Shown here: piece after piece, positions 1-8,900 of the stretch
How positions within the stretch are numbered: position 1 is the stretch's first letter
How the letters are laid out: the number at the start of each line of letters is the position of its first letter
Assembly: GCA_963736695.1 (NCBI GenBank)
Contig: CAVTPU010000001.1
Span: 1,240,001-1,304,000 of the forward strand
Direction of reading: 5' to 3'
Source of the DNA: CAVTPU01 sp963736695
Lineage (GTDB): Bacteria > Actinomycetota > Actinomycetes > Mycobacteriales > Micromonosporaceae
Length of the DNA stretch: 64,000 nt
Notes under the pieces: model-generated
What the model was told of the DNA's origin: nothing
The model's database searches: none
What the model saw: the letters and a program-made list of their open reading frames with translations, nothing else
Position numbers and translations under genes: made by a program

Positions 1-314
1 TGCAGGTGACGGCGGGCGCAACAACTACGGTGAACGTCTCGCTTCCCCAAACCGGGAGCATCAGCGGAACAGTGACTGCGCCCACGGGCACATGTCTGGA
101 GTGCGTTCTCGTCTTCGCGCGAGACGCAGCGACCGGCGACAACGCTGCGATCTATTCGTCGGTGCGGCCCGATGGCTCTTTCACCCTAAACGGATTCAAC
201 ACGCAGGACGTCAGGCTGTTTTATAGCCTCAGCAATGTTGTGACGGAATTTCCGACACAGGTGCATACCACTACGGGTGCCGCTATCACCGGCGTCACCA
301 TCACCATTCCATAA
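1..314 (+). CDS. C-terminal fragment of a surface/repeat protein (carboxypeptidase-regulatory-like fold)
   Basis: The frame is open to the left edge of the window, so this is the 3' end of a longer gene; no start is visible. The roughly 100 visible residues are Thr/Val/Ser-rich and contain the pattern GSISGTVTAPTG followed by PDGSFTLNGF, typical of carboxypeptidase-regulatory-like or Ig-like beta-sandwich repeats in secreted or surface proteins. There is no membrane segment or sorting signal at the C-terminus. The function of the full protein cannot be stated. A strong hairpin follows the stop. Confidence 0.6.
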   Translation, partial: QVTAGATTTVNVSLPQTGSISGTVTAPTGTCLECVLVFARDAATGDNAAIYSSVRPDGSFTLNGFNTQDVRLFYSLSNVVTEFPTQVHTTTGAAITGVTITIP

Positions 315-321
315 CTATCAC

Positions 322-368
322 CGCGAAATCGGCCCGCTGCGTCTTCGGACCGGCGGGCATATTTCGCG
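322..368 (+). terminator. Long interrupted hairpin after the first gene
   Basis: Three nested complementary blocks (CGCGAAAT/ATTTCGCG, GCCCGC/GCGGGC, GTC/GAC) close on a TTCG tetraloop. The hairpin begins eight bases after the stop codon of the upstream gene and lies before the ribosome-binding site of the next one. There is no clear T-run, as is usual for actinobacterial terminators. Confidence 0.7.
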
Positions 369-448
369 CTTGACGGGGAACGCGGCGCGGCGCCGCAGCG
401 TCCAAGTGGGCACGCTCTCGATCGAGGGCGCGTTCCCTGGGAGGAAAG

Positions 449-1351
449 ATGGCGAAGCAGACGCCGCATCGTGTCGGCGCGACGATCGCGGCAGCCGCCG
501 CAATCATGATCATGGGAGCGTGTTCCGCAGCCGATACACCGGCCTCGCCAACCGCGCAGCCGCCCGCCGTCGATACCGTGGCGGGCGGCGGAGAAGCGGC
601 CGCTCCGGGCGCGGCCGCGGTAGGTGCCGCGGGCGATGCGGCAACAGGTGCCGGCGCGGCAAACAAGCCACAGGTCCCGGCGATCGCACGCGCGCTGATC
701 TACACCGGTTCGATCACCGTCACGGCAGACGACGTCCGTGCGGCCGCCGACCGCGCCATCGCCATCGCCGGCCGCGCCGGTGGTCTGATCGACTCCGATC
801 GACGCACCATCGACGGCGACCGGACCGAGGCTGAGCTGACGCTGCGGGTGCCAGCCAACTCGTTTAGCGGAGTGCTCGACGAGCTCAGCCGTCTCGGCGT
901 CGAGCAGGCCCGTTCCGCGCAGACACAAGACGTCACCGAGGCGGTCGTCGACCTCGACGCCCGCCTAGCGACCCAACGCGCGAGCGTGAACCGGGTGCGC
1001 GCGTTGCTGGCCCGCGCCAACACGATCGGCGAGGTGGTCTCCCTCGAGGCGGAAGTGACCCGCCGTGAGGCCGACCTGGCCTCGCTCACCCAACGAAGGG
1101 AGGCATTGGCCGGGCTCGTGGCGTTGTCCACGATCACCCTGCGGCTGCGTGGGCCGGATGCCCCCAGCACCACCGCCGAGCCGCGCACCGGATTCCTCGC
1201 GGGACTGGCCAACGGGTGGAACGGCTTTCTCGTCTCCGTCTCCGTCGTGTTGACCGTGGCCGGGTGGCTTCTCCCATGGGTGATCGCGCTCGGCGTGCCG
1301 CTGTGGCTCATCGTATGGAGGGTCCGACACAAGCGGCGGGTTCGGCCCTGA
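449..1351 (+). CDS. DUF4349 domain lipoprotein with C-terminal membrane anchor
   Basis: 300 residues. The N-terminus is a lipoprotein signal peptide ending in the lipobox MGAC, so the protein is probably exported and lipidated. A low-complexity Ala/Gly/Pro linker follows to about residue 75. The DUF4349 region (about 85-235) begins IYTGSITVTADDV and includes a helical segment that is probably coiled coil. The C-terminus has a hydrophobic segment (about 258-290) followed by basic residues (RHKRRVRP), which suggests a membrane anchor facing the cytoplasm. The start is supported by AGGAAAG just upstream. DUF4349 proteins have no established function. It converges with the ilvG-like gene. Confidence 0.85.
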   Translation: MAKQTPHRVGATIAAAAAIMIMGACSAADTPASPTAQPPAVDTVAGGGEAAAPGAAAVGAAGDAATGAGAANKPQVPAIARALIYTGSITVTADDVRAAADRAIAIAGRAGGLIDSDRRTIDGDRTEAELTLRVPANSFSGVLDELSRLGVEQARSAQTQDVTEAVVDLDARLATQRASVNRVRALLARANTIGEVVSLEAEVTRREADLASLTQRREALAGLVALSTITLRLRGPDAPSTTAEPRTGFLAGLANGWNGFLVSVSVVLTVAGWLLPWVIALGVPLWLIVWRVRHKRRVRP

Positions 1352-1380
1352 CCGACCACGCCGCTCGAACGGGACCAGGG

Positions 1381-3045
1381 CTAGGCGAGGTTGGCCGAGC
1401 GCGGATAGGCGTCGGTCGGATCGGTGATGACATTGACCAGATATGGCACGCCGGCGTCGAACGCGCGGTGCAGTGCGGCACCGAGTTCGGCCGGCCGACG
1501 CACCGTCTCGCCCGCCCCGCCCAATGCCCGGACCACCGCGTCATAGCCGAGCTCCGGCTGCAGGTCCGCGGCGGTGTCATAGCCATAGAGCGCCCGCATC
1601 GGGTGCTTCTCCAGCCCCCAGATGCCGTTGTTTCCCACGACGATGACGACAGGCAGGTTCTGACGCACCAACGACTCGACATCCATGAGGGAGAACCCGG
1701 CCGCACCATCGCCCATGAGCACGCAGATCTGCCGATCTGGATAGGTGACCCGCGCGCCCATGGCATATCCCATGCCGGTGCCGAGACACCCATAAGGGCC
1801 CGGATCGAGCCACGTTCCGGGCTGGGACGGTTCGAGATAGCGCCCGGCGTAAGAGACGAAGTCGCCGCCGTCGCCGATGGTCACGGCGTCGGGTCCGAGG
1901 ACGCGCCGCAGCTCGCCATAGACCCGAGCCGGCTTGATCGGGTCACTGTCGGATTCGAGCTCGGCGGCGTCGGCGGCCCTCGCGGCGTCCTCGACCTGAC
2001 GCAGTGACGACACCCAGTCGTCGTGGGGGGATTGCGGGCTGCGCCACGTGGCGAGCAACGACAGGATCAGCCGCAGGTCACCGGAGAGCGCGGCGGTCGG
2101 CGTGGTGTGGGTGGCCTTCTTCGCCGCCGCGTCGACGATATGGATGACGCTCGCGTCGTCGAAGTCACCGAAGTTGAGTCGGAAGTCCAGCGGTGTGCCG
2201 ATGACGGCGATGACGTCGGCTCCCTTGAGCGCCGCCCGGCGGGCACGTGCGAAGGCGAGTCGGTGGCCCGGCGGGAGGCTTCCGCGTCCCATTCCGTTGG
2301 TGAAGACGGGAATGTCCATCGTCTCAGCGAGCTCGCGTAGCGCGGAGACCGCAGCGCCAGCGTAGACGTCGGACCCGGCGATGATCACGGGCCGCTCAGC
2401 GCCGGCGAGCAGCGCAGCGGCCTGTTCCAGTTCCTTCTCCACAGGCTCGGTGCGCCCGATCCCGATCAGTCTGGTCAGTTCGGCGCTGCCGTGGTCGAAG
2501 AGCACGTCGAGTGGCAGGTCGATGAAGGCGGGGCCACGGGGCGCGATGAGCGCCTCGCTGACCGCTTCGTAGATGACGCGCGGGATCTCGTCCGTGGAGG
2601 TCACCGTCGCGGCGGCTTTGGTGACGGACGCGACGAGCGGAATGTGGTCGATCTCCTGCAGACTGCCCGAGCCCCACCGGAACTGTGGGGCTCGACCGGC
2701 GAGCACCACGACGGGCGCGCCGTTGAAGTGCGCCGAGGTGAGTCCGGAGATGCCGTTGGTCACCCCGGGCCCGGCGGTGAGCACGGCGAGGCCGGGGCGT
2801 CGTTGAAGTTTCGCCACCGCTTCGGCAGCGAAGACAGCGGACTGTTCGTGGCGCACGTCGATGATTCGAAAGTTGACGACCTCGCCGTCCGGGCCGGGAA
2901 CTCCTTGCCGGGCCGCGTCATAGAGCGGGAAGACGTGGCCACCGGAGAGGGTGAACATCTCCCTGACCCCGAATTGGGCGAGCTGCGCGAGTGCCAGCAC
3001 GCCTCCATGTCCGTCGACGCTCGCCGGAACAACCGTTTCGCCCAT
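1381..3045 (-). CDS. ilvG: Thiamine-diphosphate enzyme, acetolactate synthase-like (IlvG type)
   Basis: 554 residues, a normal length for acetolactate synthase catalytic-type enzymes. The N-terminal TPP domain has the activating glutamate in RHEQSA (about residue 67). The C-terminal TPP domain carries the GDG...NN signature (about 445-477). Features such as FTLSGGH, RWGMGSLQEIDH-like and GNNGIWGLEKHPM resemble what I remember of Mycobacterium tuberculosis IlvG (Rv1820). No regulatory subunit is adjacent, so a role in valine/isoleucine synthesis is inferred; another 2-keto acid ligase or decarboxylase is possible. The start at 3045 is chosen because GAGGGG lies eight bases upstream; an in-frame extension to 3135 looks untranslated. 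It is last in a minus-strand operon with a crotonase and a membrane protein. Confidence 0.85.
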   Translation of the reverse strand: MGETVVPASVDGHGGVLALAQLAQFGVREMFTLSGGHVFPLYDAARQGVPGPDGEVVNFRIIDVRHEQSAVFAAEAVAKLQRRPGLAVLTAGPGVTNGISGLTSAHFNGAPVVVLAGRAPQFRWGSGSLQEIDHIPLVASVTKAAATVTSTDEIPRVIYEAVSEALIAPRGPAFIDLPLDVLFDHGSAELTRLIGIGRTEPVEKELEQAAALLAGAERPVIIAGSDVYAGAAVSALRELAETMDIPVFTNGMGRGSLPPGHRLAFARARRAALKGADVIAVIGTPLDFRLNFGDFDDASVIHIVDAAAKKATHTTPTAALSGDLRLILSLLATWRSPQSPHDDWVSSLRQVEDAARAADAAELESDSDPIKPARVYGELRRVLGPDAVTIGDGGDFVSYAGRYLEPSQPGTWLDPGPYGCLGTGMGYAMGARVTYPDRQICVLMGDGAAGFSLMDVESLVRQNLPVVIVVGNNGIWGLEKHPMRALYGYDTAADLQPELGYDAVVRALGGAGETVRRPAELGAALHRAFDAGVPYLVNVITDPTDAYPRSANLA

Positions 3046-3095
3046 CTCGTCCGCCCCTCGATTCGACCTCGCCGGCGACACCGCTTCAGCATCGA

Positions 3096-3593
3096 TCAGC
3101 CGAACACCTTCTCGTAGTCGATGCTCGGCGGCCACTCGAATGGATTCTCGCCCGAGGTGAGTTTAAACGCCACGTACGCGGAGACCACCGGGACGGCGAG
3201 CAGCAGTCCCACGGCGACGAGGGCGAGAACGAACCGGCGCAGCCGACCTCGACGGGCGGGCGGGGGCGGCGGGGGCGGCGGTGACTGTGCCGACCGGGGG
3301 TCGCCTCGCCTGGCCGGCGGCATCGCCTCGGTGATACGTGTCGTGACACGTGTCATGGTGCGGGTCGGGGCGGGCGGAGGAGCGGGCCTGCCCCGCTGCC
3401 CCGGTGGCTGCTCACGGGGCAGGATCACCCGCCCGGCCCACTTCTCCAGTTCCGGTTCGGGCGCGGCGGAGGGAGGCAGCACCTCGGTCTCGGCCGACGA
3501 CGGCTGCACGAGGGTGGGCTCGTCGTCGGCCGAATGCGACGTCGTTGTCGGTGGCACGACCGGTTGGGGCAGGGTGGGTTCCTCGGCGGGCAT
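3096..3593 (-). CDS. Proline-rich single-pass membrane protein, unknown function
   Basis: 165 residues starting MPAEEPTLPQP. The first 115 residues are Pro/Thr/Glu-rich and look disordered and cytoplasmic. A run of eight prolines and a basic patch (ARRGRLRR) precede one transmembrane helix (FVLALVAVGLLLAVPVVSAY), then about 25 residues outside ending in SIDYEKVFG. The gene lies 50 bp upstream of the ilvG-like start and 40 bp downstream of the crotonase stop, so it is probably co-transcribed with both. The open frame extends further upstream into the crotonase gene, but that part is arginine/serine-rich shadow sequence. I do not recognise the family. Confidence 0.7.
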   Translation of the reverse strand: MPAEEPTLPQPVVPPTTTSHSADDEPTLVQPSSAETEVLPPSAAPEPELEKWAGRVILPREQPPGQRGRPAPPPAPTRTMTRVTTRITEAMPPARRGDPRSAQSPPPPPPPPARRGRLRRFVLALVAVGLLLAVPVVSAYVAFKLTSGENPFEWPPSIDYEKVFG

Positions 3594-3633
3594 GGGGTCG
3601 AGCTTACGGCGCAGGGACCACAGCCCGGCCCGG

Positions 3634-4407
3634 TCAGCGGCCGGTGAAGTCGGGCTTTTCGCGGGCGACGAACGCGGCCATGCCGACCTGCCGGTCGGCG
3701 GTGGCGAAGAGCCCGGCGAAGAGCTGACTCTCCCAGGCCAGCCCGGCGGCGAGATCCATCGAGAGCCCGCCGTCGATCGCGGCCTTCGCCGCGCGTAGCG
3801 CCTGCGCGGGTCCGGACACATAGGGACGCATCATCGCGATCGCCGCGTCGTAGACGTCGTCGGCGGGGACCACCCGATCAACGAGGCCGAGGGCGAGCGC
3901 CTCGTCGGCCGCGACGCGCCGGCCCGACATGACGAGGTCTTTGGCCCGGGCCGGACCGATGAGACGGGCGAGCCGCTGCGTGCCGCCCGCTCCGGGGATG
4001 ATGCCGAGGCCGATCTCGGGCTGCCCCAGGGTGGCGTCCGACGCGGCGATCCGCCAATCGCAGGCGAGGGCGAGTTCGCAACCTCCGCCGAGGGCATAGC
4101 CGTTGATCGCGGCGACGACGGGTTTGGGGATGCGCGCCACCGAGTCGAACGCGCCCGACAGCGCACCGGCTCTCGCCACCATATCCACATAGGACATGGT
4201 GGCCATCTCCTTGATGTCCGCCCCGGCCGCGAAGACCTTCGGCCCGCCGTAGACGATCACGGCGCGAACCGCATCGTCGTCGGACGCGGCGGCGGCCGCA
4301 GCACGCAGCTGTTCCTGAATGTCGGAGTTCAGGGCGTTGAGCGGCGGCCGATCGAGCCGAATCGTCCCGATGCCGTCGACGATCTCGAGCTGCACGAACT
4401 GCGTCAT
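3634..4407 (-). CDS. Enoyl-CoA hydratase (crotonase family)
   Basis: 257 residues, full length for a crotonase. It would hydrate trans-2-enoyl-CoA to 3-hydroxyacyl-CoA in the cytoplasm. Oxyanion-hole segments are visible as AAGADIKE (61-67) and GYALGGGCELA (103-113). Both catalytic glutamates are present: E111 in CELA and E131 in QPEIGLG, followed by IPGAGGTQRL. This argues for real hydratase activity rather than a specialised isomerase. The start at 4407 has GAGGAGA seven bases upstream; the open frame continues to 4731 but is not coding-like. It is first in the operon leading to the membrane protein and the ilvG-like gene. It may supply crotonyl-CoA for the Ccr encoded at 26155. Confidence 0.88.
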   Translation of the reverse strand: MTQFVQLEIVDGIGTIRLDRPPLNALNSDIQEQLRAAAAAASDDDAVRAVIVYGGPKVFAAGADIKEMATMSYVDMVARAGALSGAFDSVARIPKPVVAAINGYALGGGCELALACDWRIAASDATLGQPEIGLGIIPGAGGTQRLARLIGPARAKDLVMSGRRVAADEALALGLVDRVVPADDVYDAAIAMMRPYVSGPAQALRAAKAAIDGGLSMDLAAGLAWESQLFAGLFATADRQVGMAAFVAREKPDFTGR

Positions 4408-4504
4408 GACTGTCTCCTCAACCAGGGTCGTCGTTGAGCCTACGCATCGAGGCCCCGTGGGAGGCACAATAGCGCCGACTGGTCTGACATCGATCGGGGT
4501 CCGT

Positions 4505-4939
4505 ATGGCTCTCTTGTTTCGCAACGACGAACTGCAGATCACCACCGACTGGATCCGGTGCGCGGCCGGATCATTCAGTATCCGCACGGTCGCCTCAGCC
4601 TGGGTCGTCAGGCGCCACGCCGAGCGGGGCAGCCGCGCCCTGACCGCCGGGCTCGGAACCGCCGCGCTCGTGATCGTGATCGGCGGAGCCGGGTTGTCGG
4701 GACATCTCGATCGAGTCTGGCGGTGGCTCATCGCGGCTCCGCTGATCTTCCTGGCGGTGGCCTGGGTTGGTCTGCTCGATCCGCTCGCGATCTATCTGGA
4801 GAAGCGTCGACACGAGCTGTGGATCACGGTCAATGGCACCGATGTGTGCCTCTGGAAAGCCAACCTCGTCGAGGCGAACAAGGCTCTGCGCGCGATTCAA
4901 CGGGCCCGGGAGCAGTTCCGGGAGGAATGGATTTCCTGA
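4505..4939 (+). CDS. Small membrane protein, DUF6232-like
   Basis: 144 residues starting MALLFRNDELQITTDW. A short N-terminal beta-rich segment is followed by two hydrophobic helices (about 44-64 and 74-96), then a cytoplasmic segment ending in a helical RAIQRAREQFREEW. The layout resembles the small actinobacterial DUF6232 family, which has no known function; the assignment is by memory. The start is the ATG at 4505, as upstream in-frame sequence overlaps the divergent crotonase promoter region. It converges with the ABC ATPase at 4950. Confidence 0.65.
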   Translation: MALLFRNDELQITTDWIRCAAGSFSIRTVASAWVVRRHAERGSRALTAGLGTAALVIVIGGAGLSGHLDRVWRWLIAAPLIFLAVAWVGLLDPLAIYLEKRRHELWITVNGTDVCLWKANLVEANKALRAIQRAREQFREEWIS

Positions 4940-4949
4940 CCAGCCTGAG

Positions 4950-5777
4950 TCAGGAGACGAGCCGTGCGCTGAACCGGCCGCCTGAGTGGGTGACGTGCAA
5001 CGGAAGGGCGAACACCGCCGACAGGTTGTCGCTCGTGACGGTCTGGGTGGCGAGTCCCTGGGCCACGGCCGATCCACCGCGCAGGAGCAACGCGTGGTCG
5101 AAGCCGGGCGGGATCTCCTCCACGTGGTGGGTGACGAGCACCAACGCGGGAGCGTCGGGGTCTGCGGCGAGGCCCGCCAGTCGCCGCACCAGGTCTTCTC
5201 GGCCGCCGAGGTCGAGCCCGGCAGCCGGCTCGTCGAGCAGCAACAACTCGGGGTCGCTCATCAACGCCCGGGCGATCTGCACTCGTTTGCGCTCCCCTTC
5301 GGAGAGCGTGCCGTAGCGTCGGTCGGCAAGATCGGCGACCCCCCACTGGTCGAGCAGGTCCCGAGCCCGGTCCGCGTCCTGGACGTCATAGGCCTCGCGG
5401 AACCGCCCGGAGACGCCCCATGAGGCGGTCATCACCGCGTCGAGGACGCGCTCGTCGGTTGGGATAGCGTCGTGTGTGGAGACACTGCACAGGCCGATCC
5501 GGGTGCGCAGTTCGGCCACGTCGACCCGACCCAGTTGGGAGCCGAGCACATGTGCCCGCCCCCGGCTGGGATGCAGACGGGCGGCGGCCAGGGTGAGCAG
5601 CGTGGTCTTTCCCGCGCCGTTGGGGCCGAGCACCACCCATCGCTCATCGAGCTCGACCCGCCAGTCGAGGTCTCGGAGCAGGTCGGCGCCACCGCGGCTC
5701 ACGCTCACACGTTCGCAGGCGATGACGAGGTCGGGGTCGGCGTTCGGGTCGGCGTCCACGAAGCTCCATCCAACCAT
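4950..5777 (-). CDS. ABC-type ATP-binding protein (stand-alone)
   Basis: 275 residues. Walker A is GPNGAGKT, the signature is LSEGERKRVQIARAL, Walker B is LLLLDEP and the switch histidine lies in VLVTHH, so the nucleotide-binding domain looks complete. No permease or binding-protein gene is adjacent. It resembles stand-alone ATPases of the YlmA/ModF-like type, so the transported substrate is unknown. The start is placed at 5777 (MVGWSFVDADPN), because upstream in-frame sequence overlaps the direct repeats of the intergenic region. It is divergent from the glutamate dehydrogenase gene. Confidence 0.82.
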   Translation of the reverse strand: MVGWSFVDADPNADPDLVIACERVSVSRGGADLLRDLDWRVELDERWVVLGPNGAGKTTLLTLAAARLHPSRGRAHVLGSQLGRVDVAELRTRIGLCSVSTHDAIPTDERVLDAVMTASWGVSGRFREAYDVQDADRARDLLDQWGVADLADRRYGTLSEGERKRVQIARALMSDPELLLLDEPAAGLDLGGREDLVRRLAGLAADPDAPALVLVTHHVEEIPPGFDHALLLRGGSAVAQGLATQTVTSDNLSAVFALPLHVTHSGGRFSARLVS

Positions 5778-5836
5778 GTCGCCCCGGGTTGTGGCGATCG
5801 CCGGTCGGCCCATCGCGGCCGACCGCGCCGAACCCT

Positions 5837-5893
5837 TGCCGAAGATCACCTTGGTACGAGCGAACCGCTGCCGAAGATCACCCCTGGTAGAGG
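5837..5893. repeat. Two direct repeats in the ABC ATPase/gdh intergenic region
   Basis: The 14-mer TGCCGAAGATCACC occurs at 5837-5850 and again at 5869-5882, a spacing of 32 bp. Similarity continues as a TGGTA-containing tail in both copies. The repeats lie between the divergent ATPase and gdh starts. Three helical turns of DNA separate the copies, which is compatible with a regulator binding on one face, but no regulator is identified. Confidence 0.45.
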
Positions 5894-5970
5894 TGTAAGG
5901 GCTCACCGTGACCCTCTAGGCTGAACCTACGGCCCCACAGTGTGGTGGTGGCCGAGAGGAGCAGCCCGCA

Positions 5971-8900
5971 ATGAACCGGTCTTCCGCGAGCGTTGACGTC
6001 GATCCCGACGTGATTGGCGACGATGCCAGCGAATCCGACAACTTCCTCAACGACGACGACCGCCTCGGGGTCACCCATAACGCCGACGACGGCGTCGGCG
6101 ACACCGCCGACCTACACCACCCCTCGCCCAATCGGGACCGGCTCGTCGCCGACGCGATGGCGCTCGCGGCCGAGACCGGCGGGAGCGGCTTGGAGCTCGC
6201 CGATCTGATCAACCGCTATTGGCGGCTGGTCGCCGACGAAGACCTTGAGGAGCACACTCCCACGCAGCTGCTGCGTGCCACCCAGAATCATCTCGCGCTC
6301 GCGGGCCAGCGTCTCGCCGGACAACTGAAGCTGCAGGTCGAACAGGGCGAGGACTACACGGCTCTCGTGATCGTCACCGACGACATGCCGTTCCTGGTCG
6401 ACTCGGTCACGGCCGCGGTCACCAGCGCGGGGCGCGAGCTCGACCTGCTCGTCCATCCGCTGGTCGTGGTGCGACGGGAACCGCTCGGCGCGCTCATCGA
6501 GGTGTGTCCGGAGACCGACCCCGACGACGCCGGCCCCGATCGACATGATTGAGAGCTGGATCCGGGTCGAGATCCGGCGTGTGAGTGACGAGGCCGACGT
6601 CGCCGCGTTGCGCAACGAGGTCCAACGAGTGCTCACCGACGTACGGGAAGCGGTCGAGGACTGGCCGCGAATGCGCATGCAGGCCCGGGCTCTCGCCGAC
6701 GAACTCGACGTCACACCGCTCCCCGTGCCAGACAAGGACATCACCGACTCGATCGCGTTGCTGCGCTGGCTCGCCGACGATCACTTCACCTTCCTCGGCT
6801 ACCGGGAGTACCGCCTGGTCACCGACGCCACCGGCGCCCGGGTGCTGGAGGCGGTCATCGGCACCGGGCTGGGCATCCTGCGCCAAGACCCGAGCGGTGC
6901 GCGGGTGTTGTCGTCGATGAGCCACGAAGCCTATGAGCACGCGATGGAGCACCGGCTGCTCATCATCACGAAAGCCAATTCTCGATCCACTGTGCACCGC
7001 GGCGCGTACCTGGATTATATCGGTTTCAAGATCTTCGACGAGTCGGGCGCGGTCGTCGGCGAGCGCCGGTTTCTCGGCCTGTTCTCCTCGGCCGCCTACC
7101 TGAGCTCGGTGCGCGAGCTGCCGGTCATCAAACGCAAGGTCACCGAGGTGCTGTCCCGGTCCGGGCTCAGCCCCCGCTCACACAGCGGCAAGGACCTGCT
7201 CGCCATCCTCGAGGACTATCCGCGGGAGGAGCTCTTCCAGATCTCCACCGACGACCTCTTCCGAACCGTCATGGGGGTGCTGCGGCTCGCCGGGCGGCGA
7301 CAGGTCAAGGTCTTCGCCCGCAAGGACCTCTACGGCCGGTTCATCTCGTGTCTGGTCTATCTGCCGCGGGACCGGTTCACTACCGCGTCGCGGCTGCGCA
7401 TTCAGGAGATCCTGCTGCGCGATCTCAACGGAATGGGTGTCGACTACACCACCCGGGTCAGCGACAACGTGCTCGCCCGCATCCACTTCATCGTGCGCAC
7501 CGAACCGGGGGCAGCGCTCGGCGACATCGACGCCGAGGCCCTGTCGACGCTCATCGCCGACGCGACACGGTTGTGGGATGACGACTTCACCGTCGCCCTG
7601 CACCGACGCCTCGACGAGGAACTGGCCCAACCCCTGCTCGACCGTTATCTGCGGGCGCTGCCGGAGAACTACAAAGACGCGCACACCTCGCACGAGGCCA
7701 CGCAGGACATCGCCGCGATGGAGCTGCTCGACGAGCCGAGGGAACTGGTCGTGCACCTGTTCCGTCGCCGCAAGAACGACCGGGACGTGCGGTTCAAGGT
7801 GTTCCGGCTCGCCGAGCCGATGACCCTCACCGACGTGCTGCCTGTGCTGCACTCGCTGGGCGTGCAGGTCGAGGATGAGCGCCCCTATGAGGTCCGACGG
7901 CGGGACGGCTCGATATTCATCTACGACTTCGGGCTTCGTCTGCCAACCGGCGCCCGTGACCTCGTCGAGGTGCGGCACAAGGTGGAGAACGCCTTCTCCG
8001 CCACGTGGCGGGGCGAGGCCGAAGTGGACGGCTTCAACGAACTCGTGTTGCGGGCCGGACTCACCTGGCGGCAGGTGGTCGTGCTGCGTTCCTATGCGAA
8101 ATATCTGCGCCAGACCGGCAGCGTCTTCACCCAGGAGTCCGTGGCCGCGACCTTCGCGGCCTATCCGGAGATCGCGGCGAAGCTAGTGGCCCTCTTCGAG
8201 GCCCGCTTCGATCCGACTCTCGCCGGCACCGATGATCGTGACCGGCACGCCACGGAACTCGTCGAGTCGATCCGCCGGGCGCTCGATGAGGTCGAGTCTC
8301 TCGATCAGGACCGCATCCTGCGGTCATATCTGACGCTGATCATGGCGACGTTGCGCACGTCGTTCTTCCAACGCACCCACGACGGGCGGCCGAAACCCTA
8401 CGTCGCGTTCAAACTCGACCCGCAGGCCGTGCCCGACTTGCCCGCGCCGCGACCCCGGTTTGAGATCTTCGTCTATTCGCCCCGATTTGAGGGCGTGCAC
8501 TTGCGATTCGGCCCGGTCGCACGTGGCGGCCTGCGTTGGTCAGACCGGAGGGACGACTTCCGCACCGAGGTTCTTGGCCTGGTCAAGGCCCAGATGGTGA
8601 AGAACGCGGTGATCGTGCCCGTCGGCGCCAAGGGCGGTTTCGTCCTCAAGCAGGCGCCGACTGAACGCGACGCGTTCCACGCCGAAGGGGTCGCCTGCTA
8701 TCGGGAATTCGTCTCGGCACTGCTCGACGTCACCGACAACCTCGTCGGCGGAGTCGTCACGCCGCCGCCCGACGTGGTGCGACACGACAACGACGACCCC
8801 TACCTCGTCGTCGCCGCCGACAAGGGCACCGCGACGTTCTCCGACATCGCGAACCAGATATCCCTCGACTTCGGTTATTGGCTCGGTGACGCCTTCGCCT

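Noticed and set aside
365..400. Possible -35 box TTGACG upstream of the DUF4349 gene
   Set aside because: No acceptable -10 element follows at the right distance in the G+C-rich sequence.
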